64,000 bases of DNA from Lachnospiraceae bacterium (GCA_023664345.1 JAMPFQ010000008.1:1-64000); one strand, 5' to 3'. Shown: positions 9,181 through 17,853, counted from the stretch's first letter. The notes: a model not told the origin generated them from the sequence alone. Made by a program: numbers and translations.

Positions 9181-10161
9181 TTACGATTCCGAAAAGGGAG
9201 CATAAATATTGCTCTTTTGCAGGTTCTCCAGCATAAATTCCAGTATCTTCCTCTCATCATATCCAAATTCATTTTTATTTATCCAGATCACATTGGATTC
9301 CCGGCGGAACCAGGTAAGCTGTCTCTTGGCAAAGTGCCTGGTGTCGCGTTTCAGGATCTCTACTGCCTGGTCGCAGGTGTATTCACCCTCCAGGTAAGCG
9401 AGGATTTCCTTGTAGCCCAGCCCCTGCATGGAGACCATGCCCCGGTGGCAGCCCATCCGGCGCAGGCGTTCCACTTCCGCCACCAGCCCCTTTGCCAGCA
9501 TTTCGTCTATGCGCTGCTCGATGCGCTCATAAAGCCGCTCACGCAGGTCGCTCAACACAAAATAACAGGCATTATAGGCGCTTGGTTTTTGCCGCTCCTG
9601 TTCGTTGTGCAGGGAGATCTTTTGCCCCGTCAGTCTGTGGTATTCCAGTGCACGTATGGTGCGTTTGATATTGTTGGGGTGGATGGCCTTTGCGGCTTCC
9701 GGATCCGCCGCAAGGAGCATTTCGTGAAGCTTTTCCGCACCCTCCCTGGCGGCCAGTTCTTCCAGACAGGCGCGGTACTCGCTGTTCTCTTCATTTTCCG
9801 TAAAATCGATATCCCGCAGGATGGCCTGGATATAGAATCCGGTTCCCCCGGTGACGATGGGGATGTGTCCTCGGTCATAGATTTCTGGCAGGATTTTTTT
9901 ACATCTCTCCTGAAAGATGACCACGTTAAATGCTTCCCAGGGCTCCAGGATATCGATCATGTGGTGGGGGATGCCCCGCATTTCTTCCGGTGCGATCTTC
10001 GCCGAGCCGATATCCATGTGTCTGTAGACCTGCATGGAATCCGCGGAGATGATCTCGCCTCCCACGGCCTCCGCCAGCGCCAGGGAAAGCCTCGTCTTTC
10101 CCACCGCCGTGGGGCCGGTCAGGACGATCATGGGGGGCTTTGTTTTGTTCCGGTCAGGCAT
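9181..10161 (-). CDS. miaA: tRNA dimethylallyltransferase MiaA
   Basis: Transfers a dimethylallyl group to N6 of adenosine 37 in tRNAs reading UNN codons. The P-loop GPTAVGKT (about 14-21), the DSMQVY motif (about 39-44) and the GGTGFYIQAIL motif (about 98-108) are all present, and the 326-aa length is normal. It lies in the mutS-mutL-miaA order common in bacteria. Its product is the substrate of MiaB, encoded at 22576-24048 in the same window, so both steps of ms2i6A37 synthesis are present here in separate operons. Confidence 0.97.
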   Translation of the reverse strand: MPDRNKTKPPMIVLTGPTAVGKTRLSLALAEAVGGEIISADSMQVYRHMDIGSAKIAPEEMRGIPHHMIDILEPWEAFNVVIFQERCKKILPEIYDRGHIPIVTGGTGFYIQAILRDIDFTENEENSEYRACLEELAAREGAEKLHEMLLAADPEAAKAIHPNNIKRTIRALEYHRLTGQKISLHNEQERQKPSAYNACYFVLSDLRERLYERIEQRIDEMLAKGLVAEVERLRRMGCHRGMVSMQGLGYKEILAYLEGEYTCDQAVEILKRDTRHFAKRQLTWFRRESNVIWINKNEFGYDERKILEFMLENLQKSNIYAPFSES

Positions 10162-10204
10162 GATAATTTCCTTTCAAAACAGTGTATAAAACAACATCCG
10201 GGAG

Positions 10205-10541
10205 TCAGTTGGGGAAATCCGGGTCTTTGTTATAGTCGGGAAACAGCACGGCTTCCAGACTTTCCAGACGCTCTCCCACCGCGCCCAGTTCCCCGTTACA
10301 GAGATAATAAACCGCTTTTTCCTCTGTAAGTTCTTTCCGGGCATAAGTATGGTTTTGTATGCTGAAAGAATCCAGTTCTTCCCCTTTCGCATCAACGAAA
10401 GTCACGCGATACCCTGATTGCCGCAATTTCCCCGGGCTCCATTTCATGCAGAAAACGGACAGGCATAAACCGCCATACACACCAGCAGGCCACAACCAGG
10501 AGCGCAAGGATTCCGACAATGATCTTTGTTTTCCTTTTCAC
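10205..10541 (-). pseudogene. Frameshifted small membrane-anchored protein gene
   Basis: A GTG at 10541, preceded by AGGAGG at 7-nt spacing, opens a frame encoding a basic start, a membrane helix (about residues 7-25) and EMEPGEIAAIRV, then stops at 10392. The next frame continues, from about 10405, with TFVDAKGEELDSFSIQN and ends at 10205. The two parts read as one protein of about 110 aa split by a one-base shift. The rebuilt form resembles small secreted or anchored Lachnospiraceae proteins with an EPxEIAxI motif; function unknown. It sits between mutL and miaA, 14 nt after mutL. A sequencing error or programmed shift cannot be excluded. Confidence 0.65.
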
Positions 10542-10555
10542 AGGGATTCCTCCTT

Positions 10556-12757
10556 CTACACGATTCTTTTAAACTTCCTGTCCATCTCTGCTTTCGTCAT
10601 GGCGACGATGGTGGGTCTGCCGTGGGGGCAGTTGTAGGGGTTCTCCAGCGTCAACAGTTCGTCGATCAGCGCTTCCGCCTCCGCAAAGCTGAGCAGGTTG
10701 TTTCCTTTGACCGCCGCTTTGCAGGACATGGAGGCGATCTTCTCCTCGATGACACGGATATTGCCGAACGCGGTTCCCGCAGACAGCTGATCCAGCACTT
10801 CCAGGAACATTTCCCGTTCATTGCATCCATAGAGATCCACCGGCACGCTGCGCAGCGCGTACTCGCTGCCGCCGAAAGATTCCACCTCAAACCCCAGGGA
10901 GGCGAAAACCTCCCTGTTTTCTTTTAACACGGTCTCCTCCTGCCCGGTCAGGCTGACGATCACAGGCGGCATCAGTGTCTGGGAAACCACGTTTTTTTCA
11001 TGATACTGTTTCATGAGCCGCTCATAGTTTACTTTTTCATGGGCAGCGTGCTGGTCGATCATCATCAGCTTTTCCTCAAACTGTATCAGCCAGTAGGTCT
11101 CAAAGACCTGTCCGATGATCCGGAAACGGGAACGGTTGTCTACGGTAAGGATCTTCTCCTCGAACAGGTTAAGCTGTGAGGTTGTGGCAAGGTCTGTTGG
11201 ATCTTGCGGCTGCAGGATCCTTTCCCGGGATCGATCGGAAATCCGGTTCTCCGCGTCCATTCGATCCGGATGAAGTTCCGCATCTTCCGGCTGGCCTGCA
11301 TTTCGTTCCCCGCTTTCTGTCGGCTTCATATCTTCCGGCAATTCCGACGTCTCTGAAAAAAAGTCTTCCACGTCCGTTTCCGGCGCACTGCCTGACGATT
11401 CCCGACGCTCTGACGGCGAACTGCCTGTGCCGTCCCTGTCTGGCAGACCGGACAAGGACGCAGCAGCAGGATTCCTTAATTTTGCCGTGTTTTCTGTCAT
11501 TTCCTGCGTAAAACCGCTTCTTTCATCCGGCTTTTCCGACATTTTTACTCTTTTCCAGACAGGATTCTGCATAAAATCCTGCATTTGCGGGTTCTGCACT
11601 CTCTCCGCCGCCACCGCCTTATATTTCGTTTCTTCCTCCAGACGGTAGCTTTCCGCCCGGTTCCGCTCAAAGGGCTCCGGCGTGTGCTCCGCCTGAACCG
11701 CTTTCCGCTCCGCCTCCCCAGCGGCCTTTAACTCCCTGTCGCTTTCCAGGGAAGCTTCCGGGATCATCTCCCTGCCGCGCAGGGCGTCCCTCACCGTTTC
11801 CATCAGATGATTGCTGAACGCGATCGGGTCGCTGAAACGCACATCCATCTTGGTGGGGTGCACATTCACATCCACCCTGTCCGTATCCATGGTGATATGA
11901 AGGACGCAGAGAGGGAATTTATGCTGCATCAGGTATTCCTTATATCCCTCCTCCACGGAACGGGCCACCACGCTGCTGCGGATGAACCTGCCGTTGATGA
12001 AATAGATCTCAAAATTGCGGTTGGAGCGCACCAGCACGGGCTTTCCCAGATATCCCTCCACATGGATGCCGTCCTTTTCCATCTGCACCGGCACAAGGGA
12101 TGCCGCCACGTCCCGTCCGTAAATGCGGTAGATGACCTCTTTTAAATCCCCGTTCCCCGATGTGTGGAACTTCATCTGACTTCCCACCAGCAGCTTAAAG
12201 GAAATGTCCGGCTTAGAGAGCGCCAGGTGCTCCATCAGATCCACAATATATCCGCCCTCCGTGGCGGGCTGTTTCAAAAATTTCCTCCGCACGGGCGTGT
12301 TGAAAAAGAGATTCCGCACCAGAAAGGTGGTTCCCTCCGGCGCCCCCACCTCCTCAAAGCCGGTCTCCCTCGCGCCCTCTAACAGGATGCGGCTGCCGGA
12401 CACGCTGTCCGCGGTCTTGGTGATGACCTCCACCTTGGCCACTGCCGCAATGCTGGAGAGAGCCTCCCCCCGGAAGCCCAGGCTGGAGATTCTGGTCAGG
12501 TCGGAGGCATCCGTTATCTTGCTGGTGGCATGACGCAGAAACGCAGTGCGCAGCTGCCCACGCTCCATGCCCGCGCCATTATCCGTCACACGGATCAATT
12601 CGATCCCGCCGTCCTTTATTTCCACCGTGACCGCCGATGCCCCGGCGTCGATGGCATTTTCCACCAGCTCCTTTACCACGCTGGAGGGACGCTCCACCAC
12701 CTCACCGGCCGCGATCTTGTCTATGGTCTCCGAATCCAGAACATGTATCTGTGACAT
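10556..12757 (-). CDS. mutL: DNA mismatch repair protein MutL
   Basis: GHKL ATPase (733 aa) linking MutS mismatch recognition to strand incision. The N-terminal ATPase motifs ELVENAIDAGA, VTDNGAGM and GFRGEALSSI are intact. The C-terminal domain carries the nicking endonuclease motif DQHAAHEKVNYE and a CPHGRP metal site, as expected for bacteria lacking MutH. The central linker (about 340-540) is long, charged and low in complexity. Starts at ATG behind AAAGG, 20 nt after mutS. Confidence 0.97.
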   Translation of the reverse strand: MSQIHVLDSETIDKIAAGEVVERPSSVVKELVENAIDAGASAVTVEIKDGGIELIRVTDNGAGMERGQLRTAFLRHATSKITDASDLTRISSLGFRGEALSSIAAVAKVEVITKTADSVSGSRILLEGARETGFEEVGAPEGTTFLVRNLFFNTPVRRKFLKQPATEGGYIVDLMEHLALSKPDISFKLLVGSQMKFHTSGNGDLKEVIYRIYGRDVAASLVPVQMEKDGIHVEGYLGKPVLVRSNRNFEIYFINGRFIRSSVVARSVEEGYKEYLMQHKFPLCVLHITMDTDRVDVNVHPTKMDVRFSDPIAFSNHLMETVRDALRGREMIPEASLESDRELKAAGEAERKAVQAEHTPEPFERNRAESYRLEEETKYKAVAAERVQNPQMQDFMQNPVWKRVKMSEKPDERSGFTQEMTENTAKLRNPAAASLSGLPDRDGTGSSPSERRESSGSAPETDVEDFFSETSELPEDMKPTESGERNAGQPEDAELHPDRMDAENRISDRSRERILQPQDPTDLATTSQLNLFEEKILTVDNRSRFRIIGQVFETYWLIQFEEKLMMIDQHAAHEKVNYERLMKQYHEKNVVSQTLMPPVIVSLTGQEETVLKENREVFASLGFEVESFGGSEYALRSVPVDLYGCNEREMFLEVLDQLSAGTAFGNIRVIEEKIASMSCKAAVKGNNLLSFAEAEALIDELLTLENPYNCPHGRPTIVAMTKAEMDRKFKRIV

Positions 12758-12777
12758 ATGAATCCTTTCTTTGTCTG

Positions 12778-15471
12778 TCAGCTTTCCTCAGAAACGCCGT
12801 TCCAGCGGTTCTTCAGCTTATTCTGGAGTCTGTACAGCGCGTTCAGGGCATCGATGGGCGCCATGGTATTGATCTCCAGCTCCATCAGTTCCTTTATCAC
12901 ATCCTCATCCGTCACCGTGTCAAAAAGTGACATCTGTGCCAGATCCACTTCATCCAGCCTGGGCTGCTTCTTAGGCCGCCCTTCACTCTTTACGTCAACG
13001 GAAATACTTTGCACCTTCTCCGTGATATCATTGTCGCTGAGCTGCTCCGCAATCTCCTTTGCCCTGTCGATGACCATATCCGGCACCCCCGCCAGTTTTG
13101 CCACCTGGATGCCGTAACTGCGGTCAGCCCCGCCCTTGATGATCTTTCTTAAGAAGATGATATCGTCCCCGCACTCCTTCACAGCGATACAGTAATTGTT
13201 CACATTGCTCATCTTGCCTTCCAGCTCCGTCAGCTCATGATAGTGGGTGGCAAAAAGGGTCTTTGCGCCCAGCAGTTTTCGATTGCTGATATGCTCGATC
13301 ACCGCCCAGGCAATGCTCAGGCCGTCAAAGGTGGAAGTTCCCCGCCCGATCTCGTCCAGGATCAGCAGGCTGTCCGCGGTGGCGTTCCGCAGGATGTTTG
13401 CCACCTCGTTCATCTCCACCATAAAGGTGGACTGGCCGCTGGCCAGGTCGTCGGAAGCCCCCACCCGGGTGAAAATCCTGTCCACAATGCCGATATTGGC
13501 GCTCTTTGCAGGCACAAAGCAGCCGATCTGGGCCATCAGCACGATCAGCGCCGTCTGCCGCATGTAGGTGGATTTCCCCGCCATGTTGGGGCCCGTGATG
13601 ATGCTGATACAGTGGCTGCTGTTGTCCAGAAAGGTGTCGTTGGCGATAAACAAATCATTTGTGATCATCTGCTCTACCACCGGATGCCGTCCGTCCCTGA
13701 TATCGATGATCCCCTTGCCGTTCAGCTTCGGCCTCACATAATGATTCCGCTCCGCAACCAGGGAAAGGGAGGCGTAAACATCCAGCTTGGCAATGGCCTT
13801 TGCGGTCTTCTGGATCCGTTCCAGTTCCATGGCGATGGACTCCCTGATCTTGCAGAATAAGTCATATTCCAGCGCAGTCAGCTTGTCCTCCGCATTTAAG
13901 ATCGTATCTTCCAGTTCCTTTAACCGGGGGGTGGTATAACGTTCCGCATTGGCAAGGGTCTGCTTGCGGATATAATCCTCCGGCACCATATCCTTGTAGG
14001 AATTGGTGACTTCAAAATAGTAGCCGAAAACTTTGTTAAATTTTATTTTCAGGTTCTTGATGCCCGTGCGCTCCCTGTCCTGCTCCTCCAGTTCCGCCAG
14101 CCACTGCTTTCCGTCGCGTTTGGCGCTCCTTAACATATCCACGGTCTCGTCAAACCCGTCCTTTATCATGCCGCCCTCGCGGATGGTGATGGGCGGATCC
14201 TCCTCTATGGAAGCCCGGATCAGCTGAAAAATATCCTCCAGGCTGTCAATATCCGTATCGATCCCTTTCAGTTCCTCTTTTGTAAACTCCCTCAGAACCG
14301 TTTTGATATGAGGAAGCATCTCAAGGGAATTGCGGAAAGCGATGAAATCCCTTGGATTGGCCGTTTTATAAGTCACTTTGCTGAGCAGCCGCTCCAGATC
14401 GTAGACAGGGTTCATGTACTCCCTGATCTCATCCCTGGACACGCTGTCCTGATTCAGTTCCTCAATGGCGTCCAGGCGCTTCTCCATCTCCTCTTTGTCG
14501 ATCAGAGGCTGCTCGATCATGCTCCGCAGCAGTCTGCCCCCCATGGCCGTGCGGGTCTTGTCAAGAACCCACAAAAGGGAACCCCGCTTCTGCTTTTCCC
14601 GGAGGGTTTCCGTCAGTTCCAGGTTACGCCTGGTGGAACTGTCCAGCAGCATATATTTGCTGGTCAGATAGGGGGAAATATGGGTAAAATGTTCCAGATC
14701 CGTCTTCTGGGTCTCATGGAGATACTGCAGCAGCGCCCCCGCCGCCAGGATACCCACCGGAAATTCCTCAATCCCCAGCCCCATCAGCGTACTGACCTTA
14801 AAATGCTTTAACAGCACCCTCTTACAGCCCTCGTCGTCAAAAAGATGGGGCTCCAACGCGTTGACGGAAATATGATATCTCCCCCGCAGTTCCTCCACCT
14901 CAAAGCCGCTGACCAGGAAAGCTTCGTTGCAGATGATCTCCGATGGCTCATATTTCATCAGTTCATCGTTCAGCTTCCGCAGGTCGTCCACCTCTGTCAG
15001 GTAATAATCGCCGGTGGTCACGTCCGCCACGGAAATGCCGATCTTGGTCGGGGTGTAGGTGATGCACATGAGGAAATTGTTCTTGGATTCTTCCAGAGCC
15101 TGTACATTCAGATTTGTCCCGGGGGTGACGATCCGCACCACATCCCTCTTTACCAGCCCCTTTGCCAGCCTGGGATCCTCCATCTGTTCGCAGATGGCGA
15201 CCTTGTATCCCCTGTTGACCAGCTTGGTCAGATAGCCTTCCACCGCATGATAAGGAACCCCGCACATGGGCGCCCGTTCCTCCAGCCCGCAGGCCTTGCC
15301 GGTGAGCGTAAGTTCCAGTTCCTTCGTGACGATCAGGGCGTCGTCAAAGAACATTTCATAAAAATCGCCCAGACGGTAAAAAAGGATACAATCCGGATAT
15401 TGTTTTTTTGTCTCCATGTACTGCTGCATCATGGGAGTAAGGTCTTCCACTGGAATCCGCTGTTCCGGCAT
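12778..15471 (-). CDS. mutS: DNA mismatch repair protein MutS
   Basis: Mismatch-recognition ATPase (897 aa). The N terminus starts with the typical LTPMMQQYMETKKQYPD and GDFYEMFFDDA mismatch-binding region. The ATPase domain holds the Walker A GPNMAGKST, the GQSTFMVEM signature and DEIGRGTSTFDG. The C terminus shows the dimerisation helices. ATG start with AGGAG 10 nt upstream. It heads the mutS-mutL-miaA group behind a promoter at 15548-15576 and a leader hairpin. Confidence 0.98.
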   Translation of the reverse strand: MPEQRIPVEDLTPMMQQYMETKKQYPDCILFYRLGDFYEMFFDDALIVTKELELTLTGKACGLEERAPMCGVPYHAVEGYLTKLVNRGYKVAICEQMEDPRLAKGLVKRDVVRIVTPGTNLNVQALEESKNNFLMCITYTPTKIGISVADVTTGDYYLTEVDDLRKLNDELMKYEPSEIICNEAFLVSGFEVEELRGRYHISVNALEPHLFDDEGCKRVLLKHFKVSTLMGLGIEEFPVGILAAGALLQYLHETQKTDLEHFTHISPYLTSKYMLLDSSTRRNLELTETLREKQKRGSLLWVLDKTRTAMGGRLLRSMIEQPLIDKEEMEKRLDAIEELNQDSVSRDEIREYMNPVYDLERLLSKVTYKTANPRDFIAFRNSLEMLPHIKTVLREFTKEELKGIDTDIDSLEDIFQLIRASIEEDPPITIREGGMIKDGFDETVDMLRSAKRDGKQWLAELEEQDRERTGIKNLKIKFNKVFGYYFEVTNSYKDMVPEDYIRKQTLANAERYTTPRLKELEDTILNAEDKLTALEYDLFCKIRESIAMELERIQKTAKAIAKLDVYASLSLVAERNHYVRPKLNGKGIIDIRDGRHPVVEQMITNDLFIANDTFLDNSSHCISIITGPNMAGKSTYMRQTALIVLMAQIGCFVPAKSANIGIVDRIFTRVGASDDLASGQSTFMVEMNEVANILRNATADSLLILDEIGRGTSTFDGLSIAWAVIEHISNRKLLGAKTLFATHYHELTELEGKMSNVNNYCIAVKECGDDIIFLRKIIKGGADRSYGIQVAKLAGVPDMVIDRAKEIAEQLSDNDITEKVQSISVDVKSEGRPKKQPRLDEVDLAQMSLFDTVTDEDVIKELMELEINTMAPIDALNALYRLQNKLKNRWNGVSEES

Positions 15472-15510
15472 CTTTGGTACACTCCTGTTCTAATGATCCA
15501 TTGTTCATGC

Positions 15511-15544
15511 AAAAGGCAAATGCACAACAATCTGCGCATTTGCC
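15511..15544 (-). promoter_or_regulatory. Leader hairpin before mutS, possible attenuator
   Basis: Nine-base-pair perfect inverted repeat (GGCAAATGC at 15515-15523 with GCATTTGCC at 15536-15544) followed on the minus strand by TTTT. It lies between the mutS promoter and the mutS start codon, so it would form in the mutS leader. The short T run makes termination only partial at best. Confidence 0.45.
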
Positions 15545-15547
15545 TTG

Positions 15548-15576
15548 ATTTTACCACAAAATATTGTGTTTGTAAA
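15548..15576 (-). promoter_or_regulatory. Promoter of mutS
   Basis: Minus strand TTTACA (15571-15576), 17-nt spacer, TAAAAT (15548-15553) with an upstream TG extension. It faces mutS 77 nt away. The same spacing and hexamers occur before the topoisomerase B gene (62612-62640). Confidence 0.6.
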
Positions 15577-15641
15577 TCAGCGGGGGTTTTAAAATTTTCT
15601 TATCTGCTCGTAAATGCTCCATCCTCACGGTGGCAACAATG

Positions 15642-15914
15642 TCAGAACAGATCACTGTGACTTCCTGTCCTTGTCAGATACAATATAACATCTTTTTCTC
15701 TAAGTTCATAGACCAGTAACCAATCTGGCGTGATATGTCACTCCCTGCATCCGGAATAATCACCTGATAATCCATGATCCTTATACTTTGGCGGAAGTAC
15801 TTTTCCCTCTATCAACAGCCGAATGACTTCTTCCAGAAGCCTGATATCATATCCTCTGCGAACAACCCTTTTATAATCTTTTTTAAAGAGCGCACCATAC
15901 CTAATCGTCCGCAT
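15642..15914 (-). pseudogene. YafQ/RelE-type mRNA interferase with in-frame TGA
   Basis: The reading frame starts at ATG 15914, overlapping the antitoxin end by 14 nt with GGAGG upstream, and would encode 90 aa of the YafQ family. The residues matching the YafQ active site are all present by eye: His47 (KDH), His60, Asp64 (PDW), His86 and the terminal Phe. Codon 59 (15738-15740) is TGA, in the RE-x-HITPDW position where relatives have Cys or Ala. A product stopped there would lack most catalytic residues. The rest of the frame is undamaged, so this is a very recent nonsense change, a sequencing error or readthrough. The frame ends at SDLF, exactly where YafQ proteins end. Confidence 0.8.
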
Positions 15915-16182
15915 TCAGATCCTCCATCAGTTCTTCTACCGTATTAAAAGGGCGGCTTAAATGCCTGCGCTCCCTGACATCCTTAATTGCCTGCCTGGTT
16001 TCCTCGTTATATTTTTCCATGCCTGCCCTTGTCACCTTAAAGGGAATACACTGCTCTCTTAAGGCTTGCTTCACAAACATAATAACAGCATTGGAAAAAC
16101 TTAAACCAAAATCAGCAAATAATTCATCCGCTTCTTGTTTCAATTCTTTATCCATTCTCAATGTTACATTTGTACTTTCCAT
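15901..16182 (-). CDS. RelB/DinJ-family antitoxin
   Basis: Antitoxin of 93 aa with the ribbon-helix-helix N terminus TNVTLRMDKELKQEADELF (about 4-22) and FSNAVIMFVKQAL, typical of RelB/DinJ, which both neutralises the toxin and represses the operon. The C-terminal part (about 55-93) is charged and would wrap the YafQ-type toxin. It is translated from ATG behind AAAGGAGG, upstream of and overlapping the toxin frame. A consensus promoter with a dyad operator lies 25-70 nt upstream. Because the toxin frame is interrupted, the antitoxin may now be an orphan regulator. Confidence 0.88.
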   Translation of the reverse strand: MESTNVTLRMDKELKQEADELFADFGLSFSNAVIMFVKQALREQCIPFKVTRAGMEKYNEETRQAIKDVRERRHLSRPFNTVEELMEDLNADD

Positions 16183-16206
16183 GCATAATACCTCCTTTCT
16201 CGTAAC

Positions 16207-16253
16207 ATTATAAGCATTTGCACATCATTTGTCAAATATACTATGTGCAAATG
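16207..16253 (-). promoter_or_regulatory. Promoter and operator of the RelB/YafQ operon
   Basis: Perfect sigma-A promoter on the minus strand: TTGACA (16230-16235), 17-nt spacer, TATAAT (16207-16212). A 10-bp perfect dyad (CATTTGCACA at 16215-16224, TGTGCAAATG at 16244-16253) brackets the -35 box. This is the expected place for autorepression by the antitoxin alone or with toxin. Confidence 0.8.
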
Positions 16254-16344
16254 AATCCTTTTCAGCAACAATTCACATTTTTTAGGGTGGCTATCTAAAA
16301 TATTACTATCAACCATTTCTTAAATTTTCACGTTCATTTTGTTA

Positions 16345-16803
16345 TTACAATTTATATTCTTTCAGGAAATCGATATATTCTTCCTCGTTTCTTTCCTCTG
16401 CCCAGTATTCTATAATATCTAATACATATTTCTGATTCTCTATATCCGATTCTTTCAGTTCTTCCATAAAAATATTTTTAAATTGAGGATACCAGTAAAT
16501 AAAAATCCGCATTATCTCCAGAAAACACTCCTCAGCCTTTTCTTCCTGTAGAATCCTGATATGCGCAATGATGTTCCTGGCTGCATCCCTGGGATTATTC
16601 TCAACAATCTTGCAGATCACCTCTGTCACAAATTCATTTTGTTCACATGTAAGCGCCCTGTCGTAGTATAGTCTCATAATATCGGGGATGTCTTCAACGG
16701 TTGCTTCTTTTTCTATGCCACTGCAAAATTGATTCATGATATATACGCCTTCCGGCTCCTTTTTCATCTCATATGCATTTCTATATTCTATTTCCCTGTT
16801 CAT
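16345..16803 (-). CDS. Hypothetical acidic helical protein
   Basis: I do not recognise this 152-aa protein. It is acidic, rich in Glu, Ile and Leu, has no signal peptide or membrane segment, and looks wholly alpha-helical with amphipathic repeats, ending in EEEYIDFLKEYKL. The start at 16803 has a moderate AAGGA site; an internal ATG at residue 23 (MNQFCSG) also has an AAGG nearby. It stands alone, in AT-richer DNA than the flanking housekeeping genes, between a toxin-antitoxin operon and a GNAT gene. An immunity-type role would fit the neighbourhood but is not supported by any motif I can see. Confidence 0.55.
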   Translation of the reverse strand: MNREIEYRNAYEMKKEPEGVYIMNQFCSGIEKEATVEDIPDIMRLYYDRALTCEQNEFVTEVICKIVENNPRDAARNIIAHIRILQEEKAEECFLEIMRIFIYWYPQFKNIFMEELKESDIENQKYVLDIIEYWAEERNEEEYIDFLKEYKL

Positions 16804-16933
16804 CGATATTGGCTGTCCTTTTCATCAAATCAGCTGGTAAATTCAGCACTGATAGTATCATCGTAAAAGATATAAGCGAAAAGGAGACCTGAAATGCTGA
16901 AACAGCAATTTTGTCCGCCCTCCAAATCTGATT

Positions 16934-17458
16934 TTACTCCAAATCCATTGTGTAAAATTTTGCCTTGAATGTTTGAGTGCCATCAAGTTTTGTATATTCC
17001 CCATAATGGTCAAATTTCAATCCACATTTTTCCATAACTTTTCCTGAACGGGGATTATCTACTGCGTGGTCTGAACATATCTTTTTTATGCCGAGTTTTC
17101 TGTATGCAAATTCGATAATAGCCTTCATAGCTTCCGTGCAATATCCTTTGTGCCAATAATCATAATGAAGATTATATCCTATACCCCAATAATCTTTCAT
17201 TTGTGCATTGGGACCTATACCCCCTGTTCCGATTACTTTATTTTCTTCTTTCAAAACAAATGCCCAATTCCACTCTTTTTCGTCAACAAGCGTGGAATTT
17301 ATCCAGTCTATGGTTTGACCGATATCAGAATATGTGGAATATGCCACATACTTTGTAACTCTTTCATCACTGTTCCAACTGAAACAGGCTTCTGCATCAT
17401 CAAGTGTTATAGGACGCAAAATCAGCCTGTCTGTTTCAATGATTGGTTCCTTGGACAT
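16934..17458 (-). CDS. GNAT acetyltransferase, RimJ/RimL type
   Basis: Protein of 174 aa matching ribosomal-protein-type N-acetyltransferases. It opens with ETDRLILRPITLDDAEACFSW, has the IGYNLHYDYWHKGYCTEAM acetyl-CoA region (about 95-113) and the NPRSGKVMEKCGLKF motif near the end. I use the ATG at 17458 because GGAGG lies 8 nt upstream; 18 further in-frame codons upstream have no site. The substrate may be a protein N terminus or an antibiotic-like amine; nothing here decides. AT-rich codon use suggests accessory origin. Confidence 0.82.
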   Translation of the reverse strand: MSKEPIIETDRLILRPITLDDAEACFSWNSDERVTKYVAYSTYSDIGQTIDWINSTLVDEKEWNWAFVLKEENKVIGTGGIGPNAQMKDYWGIGYNLHYDYWHKGYCTEAMKAIIEFAYRKLGIKKICSDHAVDNPRSGKVMEKCGLKFDHYGEYTKLDGTQTFKAKFYTMDLE

Positions 17459-17530
17459 TATCAATTCCTCCAATGCTTTGTAATTTTTCTTAATTCGACC
17501 ATTGTGAGTCATTTTCCACTATATAGCATC

Positions 17531-17687
17531 GTAACAGTTCAGACAGGGCACTGAACTGTTACGAGAATGCACACAAAACGCAAAAAATGCGTTTTGGCGC
17601 CCACAAGTCTCGCAAAATTGCCGGGCGATTACAATCGCCCTGGGAATGCAATTTTGACTTCGCGGGAGGGGCTGTCTGAATTGTTAC
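17531..17687. mobile_element. MITE-like element with terminal inverted repeats
   Basis: A 157-bp non-coding element bounded by 16-bp terminal inverted repeats (GTAACAGTTCAGACAG at 17531-17546 and its inverse at 17672-17687, 15 of 16 matching). Inside are a 13-bp perfect hairpin at the left end (17530-17542 with 17551-17563), a hairpin around AAAACGC/GCGTTTT, and one around GGCGATT/AATCGCC. The core at 17568-17601 recurs at 45987-46022. No transposase is present. Confidence 0.65.
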
Positions 17688-17727
17688 ATATCATCTATAA
17701 CAACCCTGAAAAATGTCGCTGGTACAG

Positions 17728-17853
17728 TTGACAATGTATCTCCACTTTGTTACAATATCCATAGAAAAGGTGCTACCGTACAGCAAACGGTTCGCCTCAG
17801 TTAATTGTTAATCAAAAAAGCAACGCACTTTAGCGGGGGCGGTTGCTTTTTTG
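17728..17853 (+). ncRNA. Candidate antisense RNA of a type I toxin-antitoxin pair
   Basis: A consensus promoter on the plus strand (TTGACA 17728-17733, 17-nt spacer, TACAAT 17751-17756) would start an RNA at about 17763 that ends at the strong terminator GCAAC...GTTGC-TTTTTT (17820-17852). The predicted RNA is about 90 nt. Its 3' part is complementary to the end of the convergent small hydrophobic ORF, including its last codons and terminator. This is the layout of txpA/ratA-like modules. The 5' end shares GGTGyTACC-N11-GGTTCGCCT with the toxin transcript. Confidence 0.55.
17814..17852. terminator. Bidirectional terminator
   Basis: A-run 17814-17819, GCAAC stem 17820-17824, GTTGC stem 17842-17846, T-run 17847-17852. 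Both strands give a GC stem followed by six T residues, so it can end the minus-strand toxin transcript and the plus-strand antisense RNA. Confidence 0.85.

Noticed and set aside
15712..15740. Selenocysteine insertion element after the TGA of the YafQ-type toxin
   Set aside because: The only stem near the right distance has 4-5 base pairs and an 8-nt loop, which can occur by chance. RelE-fold toxins do not use selenocysteine in any case I know. Nonsense mutation is the simpler reading.
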